A stretch of DNA of 64,000 nucleotides from Bacterioplanoides sp. SCSIO 12839 (GTDB lineage Bacteria; Pseudomonadota; Gammaproteobacteria; Pseudomonadales; Oceanobacteraceae). The stretch spans positions 2,754,501 to 2,818,500 of the forward strand of contig NZ_CP073745.1 of NCBI RefSeq assembly GCF_024397975.1, read 5' to 3'. The position numbers and the translations under genes were made by a program. Positions 1 through 8,950 of this stretch are shown here, piece by piece. The notes beneath the pieces are model-generated. The model worked only from the letters and a program-made list of their open reading frames with translations. It was not told the DNA's origin and ran no database searches. How positions within the stretch are numbered: the stretch's first letter is position 1; every line of letters starts with the position of its first letter.

Positions 1-1
1 A

Positions 2-85
2 GTACCGGTGGTAATCACCGATGCAACCGGCACCGAAACGGTTAAGGCAACCATGATCTGGGCCTGGACACCGAAGAAAAAGTGA
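2..85 (+). CDS. C-terminal end of a protein, possibly a hotdog-fold thioesterase (partial)
   Basis: An open frame enters from the left edge and stops with TGA at 83-85, giving 27 visible residues ending in Trp-rich beta-strand sequence and a basic tail (WAWTPKKK). The pattern of a strand, an Asp-Ala-x-Gly turn, then a strand ending in Lys residues resembles the last strands of DUF4442/YiiD-type hotdog thioesterases, but the fragment is too short for a firm family call. A hairpin starts 12 bases after the stop, which supports this as a real gene end. Confidence 0.45.
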   Translation, partial: VPVVITDATGTETVKATMIWAWTPKKK

Positions 86-96
86 CCTTTCTGATC

Positions 97-122
97 AGAA
101 TCCGCACAAAATTGCGGATTCT
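97..122 (+). terminator. Hairpin after the upstream gene, probable terminator
   Basis: A perfect 10-bp stem (97-106 with 113-122) and a 6-base loop lie just after the stop at 85. The downstream side is only moderately T-rich (acttattg), so termination may be partial. Confidence 0.5.
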
Positions 123-239
123 ACTTATTGTCATCCCCGCATTAACCACGGAAAATAGCCCGTTTTGACGATTTGGTCAGGCTATGCCGATATTGGCGCT
201 CCTGCGTTAACTGGCCAAACCAGCTTACAGACGGTACCC

Positions 240-1034
240 ATGAACGATACAGCCCCTGAATCTCAGGATACAAGCACCGCACTGCAACTGATTGATATTC
301 ATAAATCCTATGGAGATCTTGAAGTACTGAAAGGCGTCAGCCTCGAAGCCAATACCGGCGATGTGATTTCGATTCTGGGTTCCAGCGGCTCAGGAAAAAG
401 TACCCTGCTGCGTTGCATCAACTTGTTGGAAAAGCCGAATCAGGGCCAGATCCTTATTGGTGGTGAAGAGTTGGGCCTGAAAGCCGATAAACACGGCGAG
501 CTGCAAGCCAGCGATCATAAGCAACTGGAACGCATGCGTTCACGCTTAGGTTTTGTTTTTCAGCAGTTTAATTTGTGGCCCCACATGACCATCTTGCAGA
601 ACATCATTGAAGCACCGGTTCATGTCTTAAAAATCCCAAAAGAACAAGCCATCAGCCGCGCCCGTGACTTACTGAAAAAAGTGGGCCTGGCCGATAAAGA
701 AGACGTTTATCCGGGTAATTTATCCGGCGGTCAGCAACAGCGCGTTGCCATTGCCCGCACACTGGCGATGGAACCTCAGGTGCTGTTGTTCGATGAACCA
801 ACATCCGCGCTCGACCCTGAACTGGTGAACGAAGTGTTGGCTGTGATGCGTGAGCTGGCCGATGAAGGCCGCACCATGCTGATTGTCACACATGAAATGC
901 GTTTCGCTCGCGAAGTATCCAGTAAAGTCGTATTCCTGCATCAGGGCCAGATTGAAGAGATTGGCACACCAGAACAGGTATTTGATAACCCGCAGTCACC
1001 GCGGGTACGCGACTTTATGGCCAGCCATCAATAA
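240..1034 (+). CDS. Polar amino-acid ABC transporter, ATP-binding subunit (HisP/ArtP type)
   Basis: This is the cytoplasmic ATPase that powers uptake of basic or polar amino acids. It shows Walker [10 protein letters not shown], the Q-loop FQQFNLW, signature LSGGQQQR, Walker [14 protein letters not shown] and the switch His in IVTHEM. Length (264 residues) fits HisP/GlnQ/ArtP proteins. The frame is open from a TTG at 165, but the first convincing family residues follow the ATG at 240, so I chose that start; its ribosome site is weak. It leads the order ATPase, binding protein, permease, permease, the same order as artPIQM of E. coli. The exact substrate cannot be read from the ATPase. Confidence 0.9.
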   Translation: MNDTAPESQDTSTALQLIDIHKSYGDLEVLKGVSLEANTGDVISILGSSGSGKSTLLRCINLLEKPNQGQILIGGEELGLKADKHGELQASDHKQLERMRSRLGFVFQQFNLWPHMTILQNIIEAPVHVLKIPKEQAISRARDLLKKVGLADKEDVYPGNLSGGQQQRVAIARTLAMEPQVLLFDEPTSALDPELVNEVLAVMRELADEGRTMLIVTHEMRFAREVSSKVVFLHQGQIEEIGTPEQVFDNPQSPRVRDFMASHQ

Positions 1035-1089
1035 ACTGACTTTTCTGATGACTGGCACACTCCACAAAAAAATAATCCGAGGAATTTCT

Positions 1090-1842
1090 ATGATCCGTCA
1101 ATTAATCACGTCTGGCCTGGTAGTGGCTTCTCTGTTTGTCAGCGGCATGGCGAACGCTGGCGATAAAATCCGTATTGCTACGGAAGGCGCATACGCACCG
1201 TTCAACATGGTCGATAACGAAGGCAAATTAATCGGGTTTGATGTCGATATTGCCAATGCACTGTGCGAACAGATGAAAGCCGATTGTGAAATTGTTGCTC
1301 AGGACTGGGATGGTATTATTCCTGGCTTACGCGCACGTAAATACGACGCCATCATTGCTTCTATGTCGATCACCAAAGAGCGTCTGCGTGTGGTGGACTT
1401 CTCAGAAAAATACTACTCAAACGTACTGGCATTTGTTGCCGCTAAAGACAAAACACTGGATACCAGCAATGAAGGTCTGAAAGGCCTGACCGTGGGTGCT
1501 CAGCGCGCCACTATCGCTGGCCAGCGTCTGGAAGATGTTTATGGCGATATCGTTAACGTAAAACTGTACGACACTCAGGACAACGCCTATCTGGATATGG
1601 CCTCTGGCCGACTGGATGCCTTATTGTCTGACAAGTTCCCGGCGTATGACTGGCTGCGCAGTGAAGACGGCAAACAATTCGAATTTAAAGGTGCCGACAT
1701 CGATATTAACGATGAAATTGGTATCGCGGTTCGCAAAGGCGACAAGCTGAAAGATAAGCTGAGTGAAGCCATTAAAGCGATTGTTGAGAACGGTACTTAC
1801 GCCAAAATTAATGAAAAGTACTTCCCGTTCGACATCTATTAA
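1090..1842 (+). CDS. Periplasmic basic amino-acid binding protein (HisJ/ArgT/AotJ-like)
   Basis: A solute-binding protein of family SBP_bac_3 that captures an amino acid in the periplasm and delivers it to the QM permease. The 250-residue product has a Sec signal peptide ending near GMANA. It then carries features shared with lysine/arginine/ornithine/histidine binding proteins: ATEGAYAPFN, a close Cys pair (C-EQMKAD-C) as in HisJ and ArgT, AQDWDGIIPGL and ASMSITKER. The ATG at 1090 has an AGGA site 6 bases upstream. An open frame extends further upstream but would overlap the ATPase gene. Arginine, ornithine, lysine or histidine are all possible ligands. Confidence 0.9.
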   Translation: MIRQLITSGLVVASLFVSGMANAGDKIRIATEGAYAPFNMVDNEGKLIGFDVDIANALCEQMKADCEIVAQDWDGIIPGLRARKYDAIIASMSITKERLRVVDFSEKYYSNVLAFVAAKDKTLDTSNEGLKGLTVGAQRATIAGQRLEDVYGDIVNVKLYDTQDNAYLDMASGRLDALLSDKFPAYDWLRSEDGKQFEFKGADIDINDEIGIAVRKGDKLKDKLSEAIKAIVENGTYAKINEKYFPFDIY

Positions 1843-1864
1843 TTAATACGTTCTGCCCTCTCTC

Positions 1865-1899
1865 AGCCCGGTATCTGCAAAGATACCGGGCTGATTTAG
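1865..1899 (+). terminator. Strong hairpin between binding-protein and permease genes (attenuator)
   Basis: A perfect 12-bp GC-rich stem (1865-1876 with 1881-1892) with a GCAA tetraloop is followed by gatttag. It sits 22 bases after the binding-protein stop and 50 bases before the first permease. It probably stops most transcripts or protects the 3' end of the binding-protein mRNA, so that the binding protein is made in excess over the membrane subunits. Confidence 0.65.
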
Positions 1900-1942
1900 T
1901 TGCGGCAAACGGCTTACCGGATTTTATTCGTTAGGAATCCTT

Positions 1943-2650
1943 ATGGATCTACAAGGTTTTGGACATCTGCTGCTCAGCGGCGCATGGATGACAATTCAAC
2001 TGGCATTAGCCAGCCTGGTCATTGGCCTGATTATTGGCCTGGCGGGCGCACTGGCCAAGCTGTCGCACAATCGTGTTGCACGCAGCATTGCTACCGCCTA
2101 CACCACGGTTGTTCGTGGCGTGCCGGAACTGCTATTGGTATTAACTATTTATTTTGGCGGCTCACAGATTTTAATGTGGATTGCCGGTTATTTCGGTTAC
2201 GACGAATATATTGAAGTGGGCCCGTTTGCAGCTGGTGTTGCGGCTTTGGCCATTGCCTTCGGCGCATACGCCACCGAAGTGTTCCGCATGGCGATGCTGG
2301 AAATTCCCAAAGGCCAATGGGAGTCGGCACAAGCCATTGGCATGACTAAAATCCAAACATTTTTGCGCATTATTTTGCCGCAATTATGGCGCTTCTCTTT
2401 ACCAGGGTTAGGTAACTTATTTCAGGTCTTGCTGAAAGATACCGCACTGGTTTCTGTGGTGGGTTTAAATGAATTAATGCGTCAGGCGGCCGTTGGTGCA
2501 GCCAACACCAAGCAACCGTTTGATTTCTATCTGGCCGCCGCTGTGTTGTATCTGGGATTAACTCTGATTGCTACATTTGTCACCACCTATCTTGAACGAC
2601 GCACCAAGCCAGAACTGTATCAAGCCAAAACCAGTGGGGGTAAAGCATGA
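1943..2650 (+). CDS. Amino-acid ABC transporter permease (HisQ/ArtQ type)
   Basis: One of two inner-membrane subunits that form the translocation path. The 235-residue protein begins with a hydrophobic helix (TIQLALASLVIGLIIGLAGA) and carries the family permease segment with the EAA-like loop (EIPKGQWESAQAIGMT), which docks to the ATPase. The TVVRGVPELLLVL stretch is typical of HisQ/GlnP. An AGGA site precedes ATG 1943. Its stop overlaps the next start by 4 bases (ATGA), a sign of translational coupling with its partner permease. Confidence 0.92.
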   Translation: MDLQGFGHLLLSGAWMTIQLALASLVIGLIIGLAGALAKLSHNRVARSIATAYTTVVRGVPELLLVLTIYFGGSQILMWIAGYFGYDEYIEVGPFAAGVAALAIAFGAYATEVFRMAMLEIPKGQWESAQAIGMTKIQTFLRIILPQLWRFSLPGLGNLFQVLLKDTALVSVVGLNELMRQAAVGAANTKQPFDFYLAAAVLYLGLTLIATFVTTYLERRTKPELYQAKTSGGKA

Positions 2651-3354
2651 ACTGGGAATGGGAAATTATCTGGGAACATTTACCCAAGCTGATGGAAGGT
2701 GCCTGGCTAACACTGGAACTGGTGTTTGTTTCCGGCCTGATCGGTATCTTTTTCGCCGTACCCCTGGCACTGATGCGTGCTTCAGAAAACCCATGGCTGC
2801 GTGCTCTGCCCGTGGGTTATATCTTCTTCTTTCGTGGTACACCGTTGCTGGTGCAGATCTTTTTAATTTATTACGGCGCATCTCAATTTGAAGCCATTAA
2901 AGACTCATTTTTATGGCCCATTCTGCGCGAGCCTTATTGGTGCGCCATTATTGCTTTCTCCATGAATACAGCCGCCTATAGCGCTGAATTAATTCGTGGT
3001 GCGATACAGGCCATTCCTAAAGGCGAAATTGAAGTATCCCAGGCGCTGGGCATGAGCAAACCAACCATGATTCGCCGCATTATTATGCCGCGTGCTTTTG
3101 GCATCGTATTTCCAGCTTACAGCAACGAAGTGTTATTAATGTTAAAAGGCAGTGCACTGGCGTCGACCATTACCCTGCTGGATTTAACCGGGATGGCACG
3201 AACCATTATTGCCCGCACGTATACGCCGTTAGAAATGTTTTTTGCCGCAGGTATGGTGTACTTATTGATTGCTGCGGTGATGATTGGCTGCTTTAAATTA
3301 CTGGAGCACCGGGTTAACCGCTATCAGTTTTATAAGCCGGACAGTGCTAAATAA
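2647..3354 (+). CDS. Amino-acid ABC transporter permease (HisM/ArtM type)
   Basis: Second membrane subunit of the importer. The 235-residue protein has the FFFRGTPLLVQIFLIYYG segment and an EAA-like loop (AIPKGEIEVSQALGMS) typical of HisM. It starts inside the end of the preceding gene (overlap of 4 bases), so the pair should be made in equal amounts. A terminator follows immediately, closing the transport operon. Confidence 0.92.
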   Translation: MNWEWEIIWEHLPKLMEGAWLTLELVFVSGLIGIFFAVPLALMRASENPWLRALPVGYIFFFRGTPLLVQIFLIYYGASQFEAIKDSFLWPILREPYWCAIIAFSMNTAAYSAELIRGAIQAIPKGEIEVSQALGMSKPTMIRRIIMPRAFGIVFPAYSNEVLLMLKGSALASTITLLDLTGMARTIIARTYTPLEMFFAAGMVYLLIAAVMIGCFKLLEHRVNRYQFYKPDSAK

Positions 3355-3373
3355 GACAAGCAATAAAGTAAAC

Positions 3374-3411
3374 AAAAAAACCTGACTTGATCACAAGCCA
3401 GGTTTTTTTTG
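3374..3411 (+). terminator. Rho-independent terminator of the amino-acid ABC operon
   Basis: A-rich sequence, a 10-bp stem with one mismatch (AACCTGACTT with AAGCCAGGTT), then a run of eight T. It lies 20 bases after the last permease stop. The A run before the stem would also give a U run on the minus strand, so it may work in both directions. Confidence 0.85.
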
Positions 3412-3457
3412 TTTTAACAGGTGATTGGTTTTAACAAACACTTGGTTTTAAATAGGT

Positions 3458-3510
3458 GCCATATCATGTGATATGGCTGCTCTGATTAATCATCCATAAT
3501 CAATCAGAGC
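3458..3510. repeat. Two adjacent inverted repeats between convergent genes
   Basis: A 9-bp perfect inverted repeat with a 2-base spacer (3458-3466 with 3469-3477) is followed at once by another 9-bp pair (3479-3487 with 3502-3510). They lie downstream of the minus-strand TPR gene (stop at 3545). They may act as its terminator or mRNA 3' stabiliser, although no clear U run follows on that strand. Confidence 0.5.
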
Positions 3511-3544
3511 ATGCGACAAGACATTTCAACAACGTGCTGCAAGC

Positions 3545-4858
3545 TTACAGCGTACCCGCCATATACTCACGACGCTTACGTTCGCCTTCGATATAGGCTA
3601 ACCACTGAGCAGCCATTTTTTCAGATGACTTAAACTCAGCCGCAGCTTCAAAAGCTCCCTGAGCATCCGCCAGATTATTCAGGTTAAACAACACCAGGCC
3701 ACGCAGAATTTGCGCGTCAGCTGTTTTCTTGAAAGATTGATCCTTGAGTGCTGAGTCCACATTCGCCAGCGCTAAGTTCCATTCCTGGCGTTCCGTATGA
3801 ATCTGAGCCAGCTTATAGAAGTCATTACCTTCACCAGACAATTCTGCGGCTTTGGTCATGATTTTAATCGCATTATCGTATTCTTTTGCGATCATCCAGG
3901 CATCGCCCAGTAAAGATAAGTTACGGGCATTGACCTCAATCTGCTTTGACTTCATGCCATCAGCCATGATTTTTGCAGCTTTATAAGGAACTTCCTGCCC
4001 TAATAAAGCTTGTGCCAGATTCACTAATTCACTTTCTTTGGTCAATAAACCTTGTTCATGGGCTGCTTCCAGTGCTGACAGCTCTTTGAGCGGCATATTT
4101 AACTCACTGTAAACGGCTGCCAACTGAACCCAATATTGTGCTTTTGGATACAGCGTCGCCAGATCCTGTAAACAACGCGCCAGTGATTTAAAGTCTTTGT
4201 TCTGGTAATAAACCGCTCGTTCCAGCATTAACCAGTTCTCACGTGGTTTTTTGCCCTTCTGCTTTTCATCAGCAATAGCAACCTTCACATCAGGCAGTGC
4301 TTTTTTATACTGCTCCAGCTGAAAATAAATCTGTGCACGCAGAATATGAGCTTCGCCACCCGGCTTTTCTACCAGCCCAAACCATTCGTTCAGAGGTTTT
4401 AGTGAAGCCTGATAATTTTCCTGCATCAGGTGTAGCTTTGCCAGACTGTATAATGTGCTTTGCTGCAGACTTTCCGGAATATTTTTCGTCGAAACAACGT
4501 TTTGATAAGCTTTAATCGCATCATCAAAACGCTCCTGATTAAAATACACATAAGCGTACATATTATGCGTCATGGCTTTTTCATAACTGTTGCGCTTACG
4601 TTTTTCAAGGGCAGTTAACGTTGCCAGTGCTTCATCGTATTTTTTTTCATCGGCCAAAACACGAGCTTGCTCAAGCTTTTTGTAGATCTTCGGACGTAAG
4701 GTTTGCGAACGCTTTACCCGACGCTTTTTCTTTTTTTCAACCTGCTGCTCGGCCTGTCCATTAGCCGATTGAGCAGCTTGCACCGTATGGCTAGGCACTG
4801 CGGTAGTAACACCAACAACCAATAGGGTTGTGACTAATGTAGCAACTGGAAATTTCAT
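3545..4858 (-). CDS. TPR-repeat periplasmic protein of a TonB system
   Basis: A 437-residue exported protein with a Sec signal peptide (first about 28 residues, ending HTVQA), a basic stretch (EKKKKRRVKRS), and tetratricopeptide-like helical repeats over about residues 60-420, such as KYDEALATLTALEKR and RFDDAIKAYQNVV. It is the last gene of the DUF3450/ExbB/ExbD/TonB operon, only 12 bases after tonB. Related TonB2-type clusters of Shewanella and Vibrio relatives also end with a TPR protein. A role as a periplasmic scaffold for the TonB complex is inferred from this context only. Confidence 0.85.
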   Translation of the reverse strand: MKFPVATLVTTLLVVGVTTAVPSHTVQAAQSANGQAEQQVEKKKKRRVKRSQTLRPKIYKKLEQARVLADEKKYDEALATLTALEKRKRNSYEKAMTHNMYAYVYFNQERFDDAIKAYQNVVSTKNIPESLQQSTLYSLAKLHLMQENYQASLKPLNEWFGLVEKPGGEAHILRAQIYFQLEQYKKALPDVKVAIADEKQKGKKPRENWLMLERAVYYQNKDFKSLARCLQDLATLYPKAQYWVQLAAVYSELNMPLKELSALEAAHEQGLLTKESELVNLAQALLGQEVPYKAAKIMADGMKSKQIEVNARNLSLLGDAWMIAKEYDNAIKIMTKAAELSGEGNDFYKLAQIHTERQEWNLALANVDSALKDQSFKKTADAQILRGLVLFNLNNLADAQGAFEAAAEFKSSEKMAAQWLAYIEGERKRREYMAGTL

Positions 4859-4870
4859 AACAGCCTCCTG

Positions 4871-5509
4871 TTACCTTTTTTTCTTACTGCTTTTATCAAG
4901 CTCAAAGCGAATAATGTTACGCACACCCGGTACTTCGATGGCCTTTCCATTTTCTATCTTTGGCTTGTACTTGAATTTTTTCGCGGCAGTTAATGCAGCG
5001 CGGTTAAAGATATTGGCCGGGTCAGCCTCAATCACCACCGGGTTAATCACGGTACCCAGCTTAGAGACGGTAAATTCAACCACTACATACCCTTCAATAC
5101 CTTTCTGAGCAGCACGACGCGGATACGTTGGTGCAACTTTAACGATGGGCAAATATTCGCCATCGCCAGAACCACCACCTAATCCCGCATCAACATTCAG
5201 GTCAGAGCCAATCTCAAAGCCACCAATATCAAAACCATCAGTGGATGCCTGAGCCAGATCCGGTGCTGGCAAATCGGGCTTGGGTGGCTCTTGTGGCGGT
5301 GCTGGCGGCTTTTGTGGTTTGCGTTCTTTGGTCTGAATCTCGTCATCCGGTTTTTGCATCACAAAACTTTCAATGCGACCGAAGTCCTGTTCATTCAGTA
5401 CCGAACCACCACTACTGATGAGGCTTTGCATCACCCAAAACACCGCGAAGGTTGCAACACCGGCAACCGCCAGTGCTGAACCAAAACGAACCAGGGAGGA
5501 CTGCAACAT
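4871..5509 (-). CDS. tonB: TonB-family energy transducer
   Basis: It transmits proton-motive-force energy from ExbB/ExbD to outer-membrane receptors. It has one N-terminal membrane helix (ALAVAGVATFAVFWVMQSLI), a Pro-rich periplasmic spacer (KPQKPPAPPQEPPKPDLP) and a C-terminal TonB domain. That domain carries YPRRAAQKGIEGYVVVEF and ends with a basic tail. I chose the start at 5509 (212 residues), two bases past the exbD stop and behind a good GGAGG. The longer upstream frame overlaps exbD and adds an unlikely Arg/Cys-rich leader. The shortness and linkage to a second ExbB-like gene match TonB2-type proteins. Confidence 0.92.
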   Translation of the reverse strand: MLQSSLVRFGSALAVAGVATFAVFWVMQSLISSGGSVLNEQDFGRIESFVMQKPDDEIQTKERKPQKPPAPPQEPPKPDLPAPDLAQASTDGFDIGGFEIGSDLNVDAGLGGGSGDGEYLPIVKVAPTYPRRAAQKGIEGYVVVEFTVSKLGTVINPVVIEADPANIFNRAALTAAKKFKYKPKIENGKAIEVPGVRNIIRFELDKSSKKKR

Positions 5510-5510
5510 G

Positions 5511-5921
5511 CTAGTTTGCCTCCGTCGACAGCGACACGTCGTAAACACCCGCGGCACGAGCGGCATCCATCACGGCAACTAACTTCACGGTTTTGGCTTC
5601 TTCATCCGCCTGGATAACCACCGAACCTTGTGGGTTCTCCGCACGTAAACGTTCGATATTGGCGCGCACTTGTGACTCATCAACACGACGCTTATCAATC
5701 CAGATTTCACCGATGTCATTAATCGCAATTAAAATATTCGCACGCGGTTTAGCTTGTGCGGTATTGGCATCCGGACGATTGACTTCAATACCGGATTCCT
5801 TAACGAAAGAAGCGGTCACGATAAAGAAGATCAACATGATAAATACCACGTCCAACATCGGTGTGATGTCGATTTCGCCTTCTTCAGCTTCCTGAGCGAT
5901 GTTTGAAAAACTACGTCTCAT
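5511..5921 (-). CDS. exbD: ExbD biopolymer transport protein
   Basis: An inner-membrane stator partner of ExbB and TonB. The N-terminal segment ITPMLDVVFIMLIFFIVTASF contains the essential membrane Asp (Asp24, counting from the chosen start). A periplasmic domain follows, ending with VSLSTEAN. The start at 5921 (MRRSF, 136 residues) matches family N-termini and has GAGA upstream; an in-frame start 24 bases earlier is possible. Its stop lies one base from the tonB start. An unusual gap of about 200 bases separates it from exbB upstream. Confidence 0.92.
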   Translation of the reverse strand: MRRSFSNIAQEAEEGEIDITPMLDVVFIMLIFFIVTASFVKESGIEVNRPDANTAQAKPRANILIAINDIGEIWIDKRRVDESQVRANIERLRAENPQGSVVIQADEEAKTVKLVAVMDAARAAGVYDVSLSTEAN

Positions 5922-6122
5922 AATTTCATTCTCATTTTTAAGCACTTTTAATTAAATGCTTATTAATCTTTTCAATTAAACTCTGACGGATTTTAAAAAC
6001 GTTTTCGAGGCAGTCATCGCTAGGCAAAACTTACTGAAAACGCGCAGTTTATAAGTCATAAATGAGCATTTTGAAGTAAGTTTTAACACCGCGATAGCAA
6101 CGCAGATAGTTTTTAATTCCTG

Positions 6123-6644
6123 TCAGTGATCGAAGGTTAATTGGTCTTCTAAGTGAATCTTTTCACGCTTGATATAACGGTCTAACAATGACTGAGCAAA
6201 CACCCCGGTAATGGCCCCCACCATGCCAGCCATGGTTGGGATGGTGGCTTTGGAAATACCCGATGCCATCGCTTTCGGGCTGCCGTTACCTAAAAACGCC
6301 ATCACATCGAACACTTCGATCATGCCGGTGACCGTACCTAACAAGCCGAATAACGGTGCCAGGCCAATCGCCATTTTGATGGTGTTCATATTGGCCGTCA
6401 GATTGCCTCGCAGCTTGCCCAACAAATCCTGACGGATCTGGTGAGCGTGCCAAGAAGTTCGCTCTGAGCGAGCTTCCCATTCGGCAATGGCCTTTTTAAC
6501 GTCGTAGCGGTGTACAAAGGAGAAGAACACCACCCGCTCCAATACCAACAACCACAAGATAAAGATCAGTCCGAAGATGCCGTAGAGGATGATTCCTCCA
6601 CGTTCCATAAACAGATAGACCGGTTCGTAAATTTCAGTGAACAT
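6123..6644 (-). CDS. exbB: ExbB / MotA-TolQ-ExbB proton channel protein (short form)
   Basis: The 173-residue protein has three membrane helices. The first is near residues 15-40 (IILYGIFGLIFILWLLVLERVV). Two more carry the family signature APLFGLLGTVTGMIEVF and a helix around ATIPTMAGMVGAITGVF. It forms the proton-conducting stator with ExbD. It follows the longer ExbB-like gene by 19 bases. Having two ExbB-family genes in one operon is characteristic of TonB2 clusters, where the longer one is called TtpC in vibrios. Confidence 0.92.
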   Translation of the reverse strand: MFTEIYEPVYLFMERGGIILYGIFGLIFILWLLVLERVVFFSFVHRYDVKKAIAEWEARSERTSWHAHQIRQDLLGKLRGNLTANMNTIKMAIGLAPLFGLLGTVTGMIEVFDVMAFLGNGSPKAMASGISKATIPTMAGMVGAITGVFAQSLLDRYIKREKIHLEDQLTFDH

Positions 6645-6663
6645 CTATCTCACCAATCGGTTA

Positions 6664-8040
6664 TTAAGCTGCTTTCGCAGATGTTTGCTGTTCAGATTGA
6701 CGCGCCAGAATACCGGTAGCGCGCTCTTCCAGAATCATCATCAGCTCACGTGAGCGGTTGTTGGTTAAGGTGTGCAGGAAGACACAAGGAATCGCTGCTA
6801 CCAGACCCAGAACCGTGGTCATCAGTGCCTGAGAAATACCACCCGCCATCAGCTTAGGATCACCGGTGCCAAACAGAGACATGGTTTCAAACACGTCAAT
6901 CATGCCGGTAACCGTACCTAACAGACCCAACAGAGGCGCAACCACAGAGATAATTTTGATCCAGCCAATGCCACGGGTCAGACGTGGAATTTCTGCTGCA
7001 ATGGCTTCACCTAAGTGCAGCTCAAGCGTTTCAGTATCGGCTTTGTTATTCGCCTGGAATACCGCCATCACACGACCCAGCGAGTTATTTTCATCAGGCG
7101 TTTCAGACTTCATTTGCTTGTAAACACGGCTGCGTTCAACGTACAGAACCACCATGCGCCATACTGCTAACAAAATACCGATTACCGCCAGTGCCAGAAT
7201 GATGTAGCCAACCACGCCACCCTGATCAACACGGTCACCCAGCTCTGGGGACTGACCCATAATTTTTAATAACTGACCACGAGAAGGATCGATCCAGAAA
7301 CCGGTTTGAGTAGCGCCGGTGGCCGCTTCCAGTTCAGAGGCAGGACCGGTATAACGTGAGCTTGGTTGCTTATCCAGCTCAACCAGACGGCCGGATTCAA
7401 GATCCCAGTTCAGATAATTACCCGCAGAAACAACATTAAAACCACCCACACGAATCACGTCTTTTTGTACCGTGTCGCCAGACGGCAGCACGACATCGGC
7501 GTTGTATTGTGCAATACGGCCAGAAAAGGTCGCTTCACGCTGCATTTCAAACCACAAACGCTCCAACTGTTCGATCGACGGTAATGTTGAAGACGAACCC
7601 GCGGTTTTAATTAAATCAGTTAAAAATTCGGTACGGCCCGGTAATTCGCTGGATACCACAGAGCCTTCAAATACGGCTTTAGTATCGCCAGCCACCTGTT
7701 GCAGCACACCAAATAATTCTTTTAAGGAACCCAAACGATTGGTTAAACGATCCTGAGCATTTTCAACCCGGGTTTCATTTTGCTGGAATTGTTGCTCTTT
7801 TTTCGCGGCCAGAATTTCCAGACGAGAACGTTCCGCTTTCATTTCAGCAACCATACGCTGCTGTTCTGCTTTAGAACGGTTAAAACGTACCAGTCGTTGT
7901 TTAAATTCTTTATCGTCACGAGCCTGACCTTGTTTTACCAGGTTTAGCAGCTCGTCCACACTCACTTCATCAGCAGCATGAGTATTGGAAGAAAACGAAA
8001 ATGCCAGAGCGGCAGAGAATAATAAGGCTTTAATTTTCAT
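6664..8040 (-). CDS. ExbB-like protein with large periplasmic domain (TtpC type)
   Basis: A 458-residue protein. A signal peptide (ending NTHA) leads into a coiled-coil-rich periplasmic part (about residues 25-250, e.g. RSKAEQQRMVAEMKAERSR). A membrane helix (VVGYIILALAVIGILLAVW) and a C-terminal MotA/TolQ/ExbB domain with APLLGLLGTVTGMIDVF follow. TtpC proteins of Vibrio TonB2 systems have this architecture and are needed for TonB2 function. Two adjacent ATGs (8043, 8040) are possible; the second has better spacing to the AAGGAAG site. Its start lies just past the stop of the DUF3450 gene. Confidence 0.88.
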   Translation of the reverse strand: MKIKALLFSAALAFSFSSNTHAADEVSVDELLNLVKQGQARDDKEFKQRLVRFNRSKAEQQRMVAEMKAERSRLEILAAKKEQQFQQNETRVENAQDRLTNRLGSLKELFGVLQQVAGDTKAVFEGSVVSSELPGRTEFLTDLIKTAGSSSTLPSIEQLERLWFEMQREATFSGRIAQYNADVVLPSGDTVQKDVIRVGGFNVVSAGNYLNWDLESGRLVELDKQPSSRYTGPASELEAATGATQTGFWIDPSRGQLLKIMGQSPELGDRVDQGGVVGYIILALAVIGILLAVWRMVVLYVERSRVYKQMKSETPDENNSLGRVMAVFQANNKADTETLELHLGEAIAAEIPRLTRGIGWIKIISVVAPLLGLLGTVTGMIDVFETMSLFGTGDPKLMAGGISQALMTTVLGLVAAIPCVFLHTLTNNRSRELMMILEERATGILARQSEQQTSAKAA

Positions 8041-8053
8041 CATTTCTTCCTTC

Positions 8054-8830
8054 TTAGTTGGCAGCCAGCGGAGCCGCAACAGGCACTTTGATTAAATCCG
8101 GAGCGGCCTGCTCACGCGCGATACGAATGCCCGCCATCAGCTTGCTTTTGTAGGCTGGATCCAGTGTTTCCCAGGCGTTGTTTGCCGTGTTCCAAACACC
8201 CAGATCTTGTCCGTCCAGAGATTGATACATCAACGCAATACGACCAACGCGCAGAAAATCCACTTCACGTTGCTGACCATTCACATCCAGCGTGCCGCGG
8301 TAGGATTCGATGGTACGGCCGTAATCAATTTCAGCCTGATAAACTTCCATCACCTTGCGGTATTTTTCGGCAACCGTGACATCGCTACGACCCATCATGC
8401 GTTTCAGTTTTTCAACACGCTCAGCACGTTCATCTTTCAGGAAAGGAACATCGGCACGTACAAATTGATCCGCAGCATCAATCATGCGTAACATCAAAGG
8501 CGTGATCTGACGCTCAACCAGAGTTACTTTGGTAATACTGTCTTCAATCGAAGCCAGCTCTTTTGCCTGAGCATCCAGCTGCTTATTCAGCTGATCAACA
8601 TACACATTCAGACCTTCAACTTCTTTAACCAGAGAGCGATATTCACGCTCGCTCGCACGAATGCTGCCATCGATATTGTCGATTTTTTGCTGAGATTGTT
8701 GCGCCTTGTTAACACGCTTAACACCGTTATCTAAAGCGCTATCAACGTTGGCAGCGGTTGCACCAAAAGTAACACCTGCAGTTAATACAGCGGCTGCCAG
8801 GACGTTACGAGTTCGCAGTTGCTTAGGCAT
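8054..8830 (-). CDS. DUF3450 periplasmic coiled-coil protein
   Basis: First gene of the TonB operon. The 258-residue product has a signal peptide (ending TFGATA). A long heptad-rich coiled coil covers about residues 40-110 (EYRSLVKEVEGLNVYVDQL), and the C-terminal part carries GRIALMYQSLDGQDLGVW, characteristic of DUF3450. The family is found beside ExbB/ExbD/TonB genes in many marine gammaproteobacteria. The coiled coil could contact the periplasmic domain of the ExbB-like partner encoded next, but this is inference. Confidence 0.85.
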   Translation of the reverse strand: MPKQLRTRNVLAAAVLTAGVTFGATAANVDSALDNGVKRVNKAQQSQQKIDNIDGSIRASEREYRSLVKEVEGLNVYVDQLNKQLDAQAKELASIEDSITKVTLVERQITPLMLRMIDAADQFVRADVPFLKDERAERVEKLKRMMGRSDVTVAEKYRKVMEVYQAEIDYGRTIESYRGTLDVNGQQREVDFLRVGRIALMYQSLDGQDLGVWNTANNAWETLDPAYKSKLMAGIRIAREQAAPDLIKVPVAAPLAAN

Positions 8831-8950
8831 AATTCTTTACCCGTTAAAACTGTTATTTGCCTGCCACAACCGATCAGATTTATTTACAAGGTTATGAGGC
8901 AGGCCCCCAAATTTCAGAGCGCACGATACTGCAATTCTGTGACACTTATA

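Noticed and set aside
4830-5108. Plus-strand frame over the tonB and TPR genes
   Set aside because: It is antisense to two well-supported genes and has no family features.
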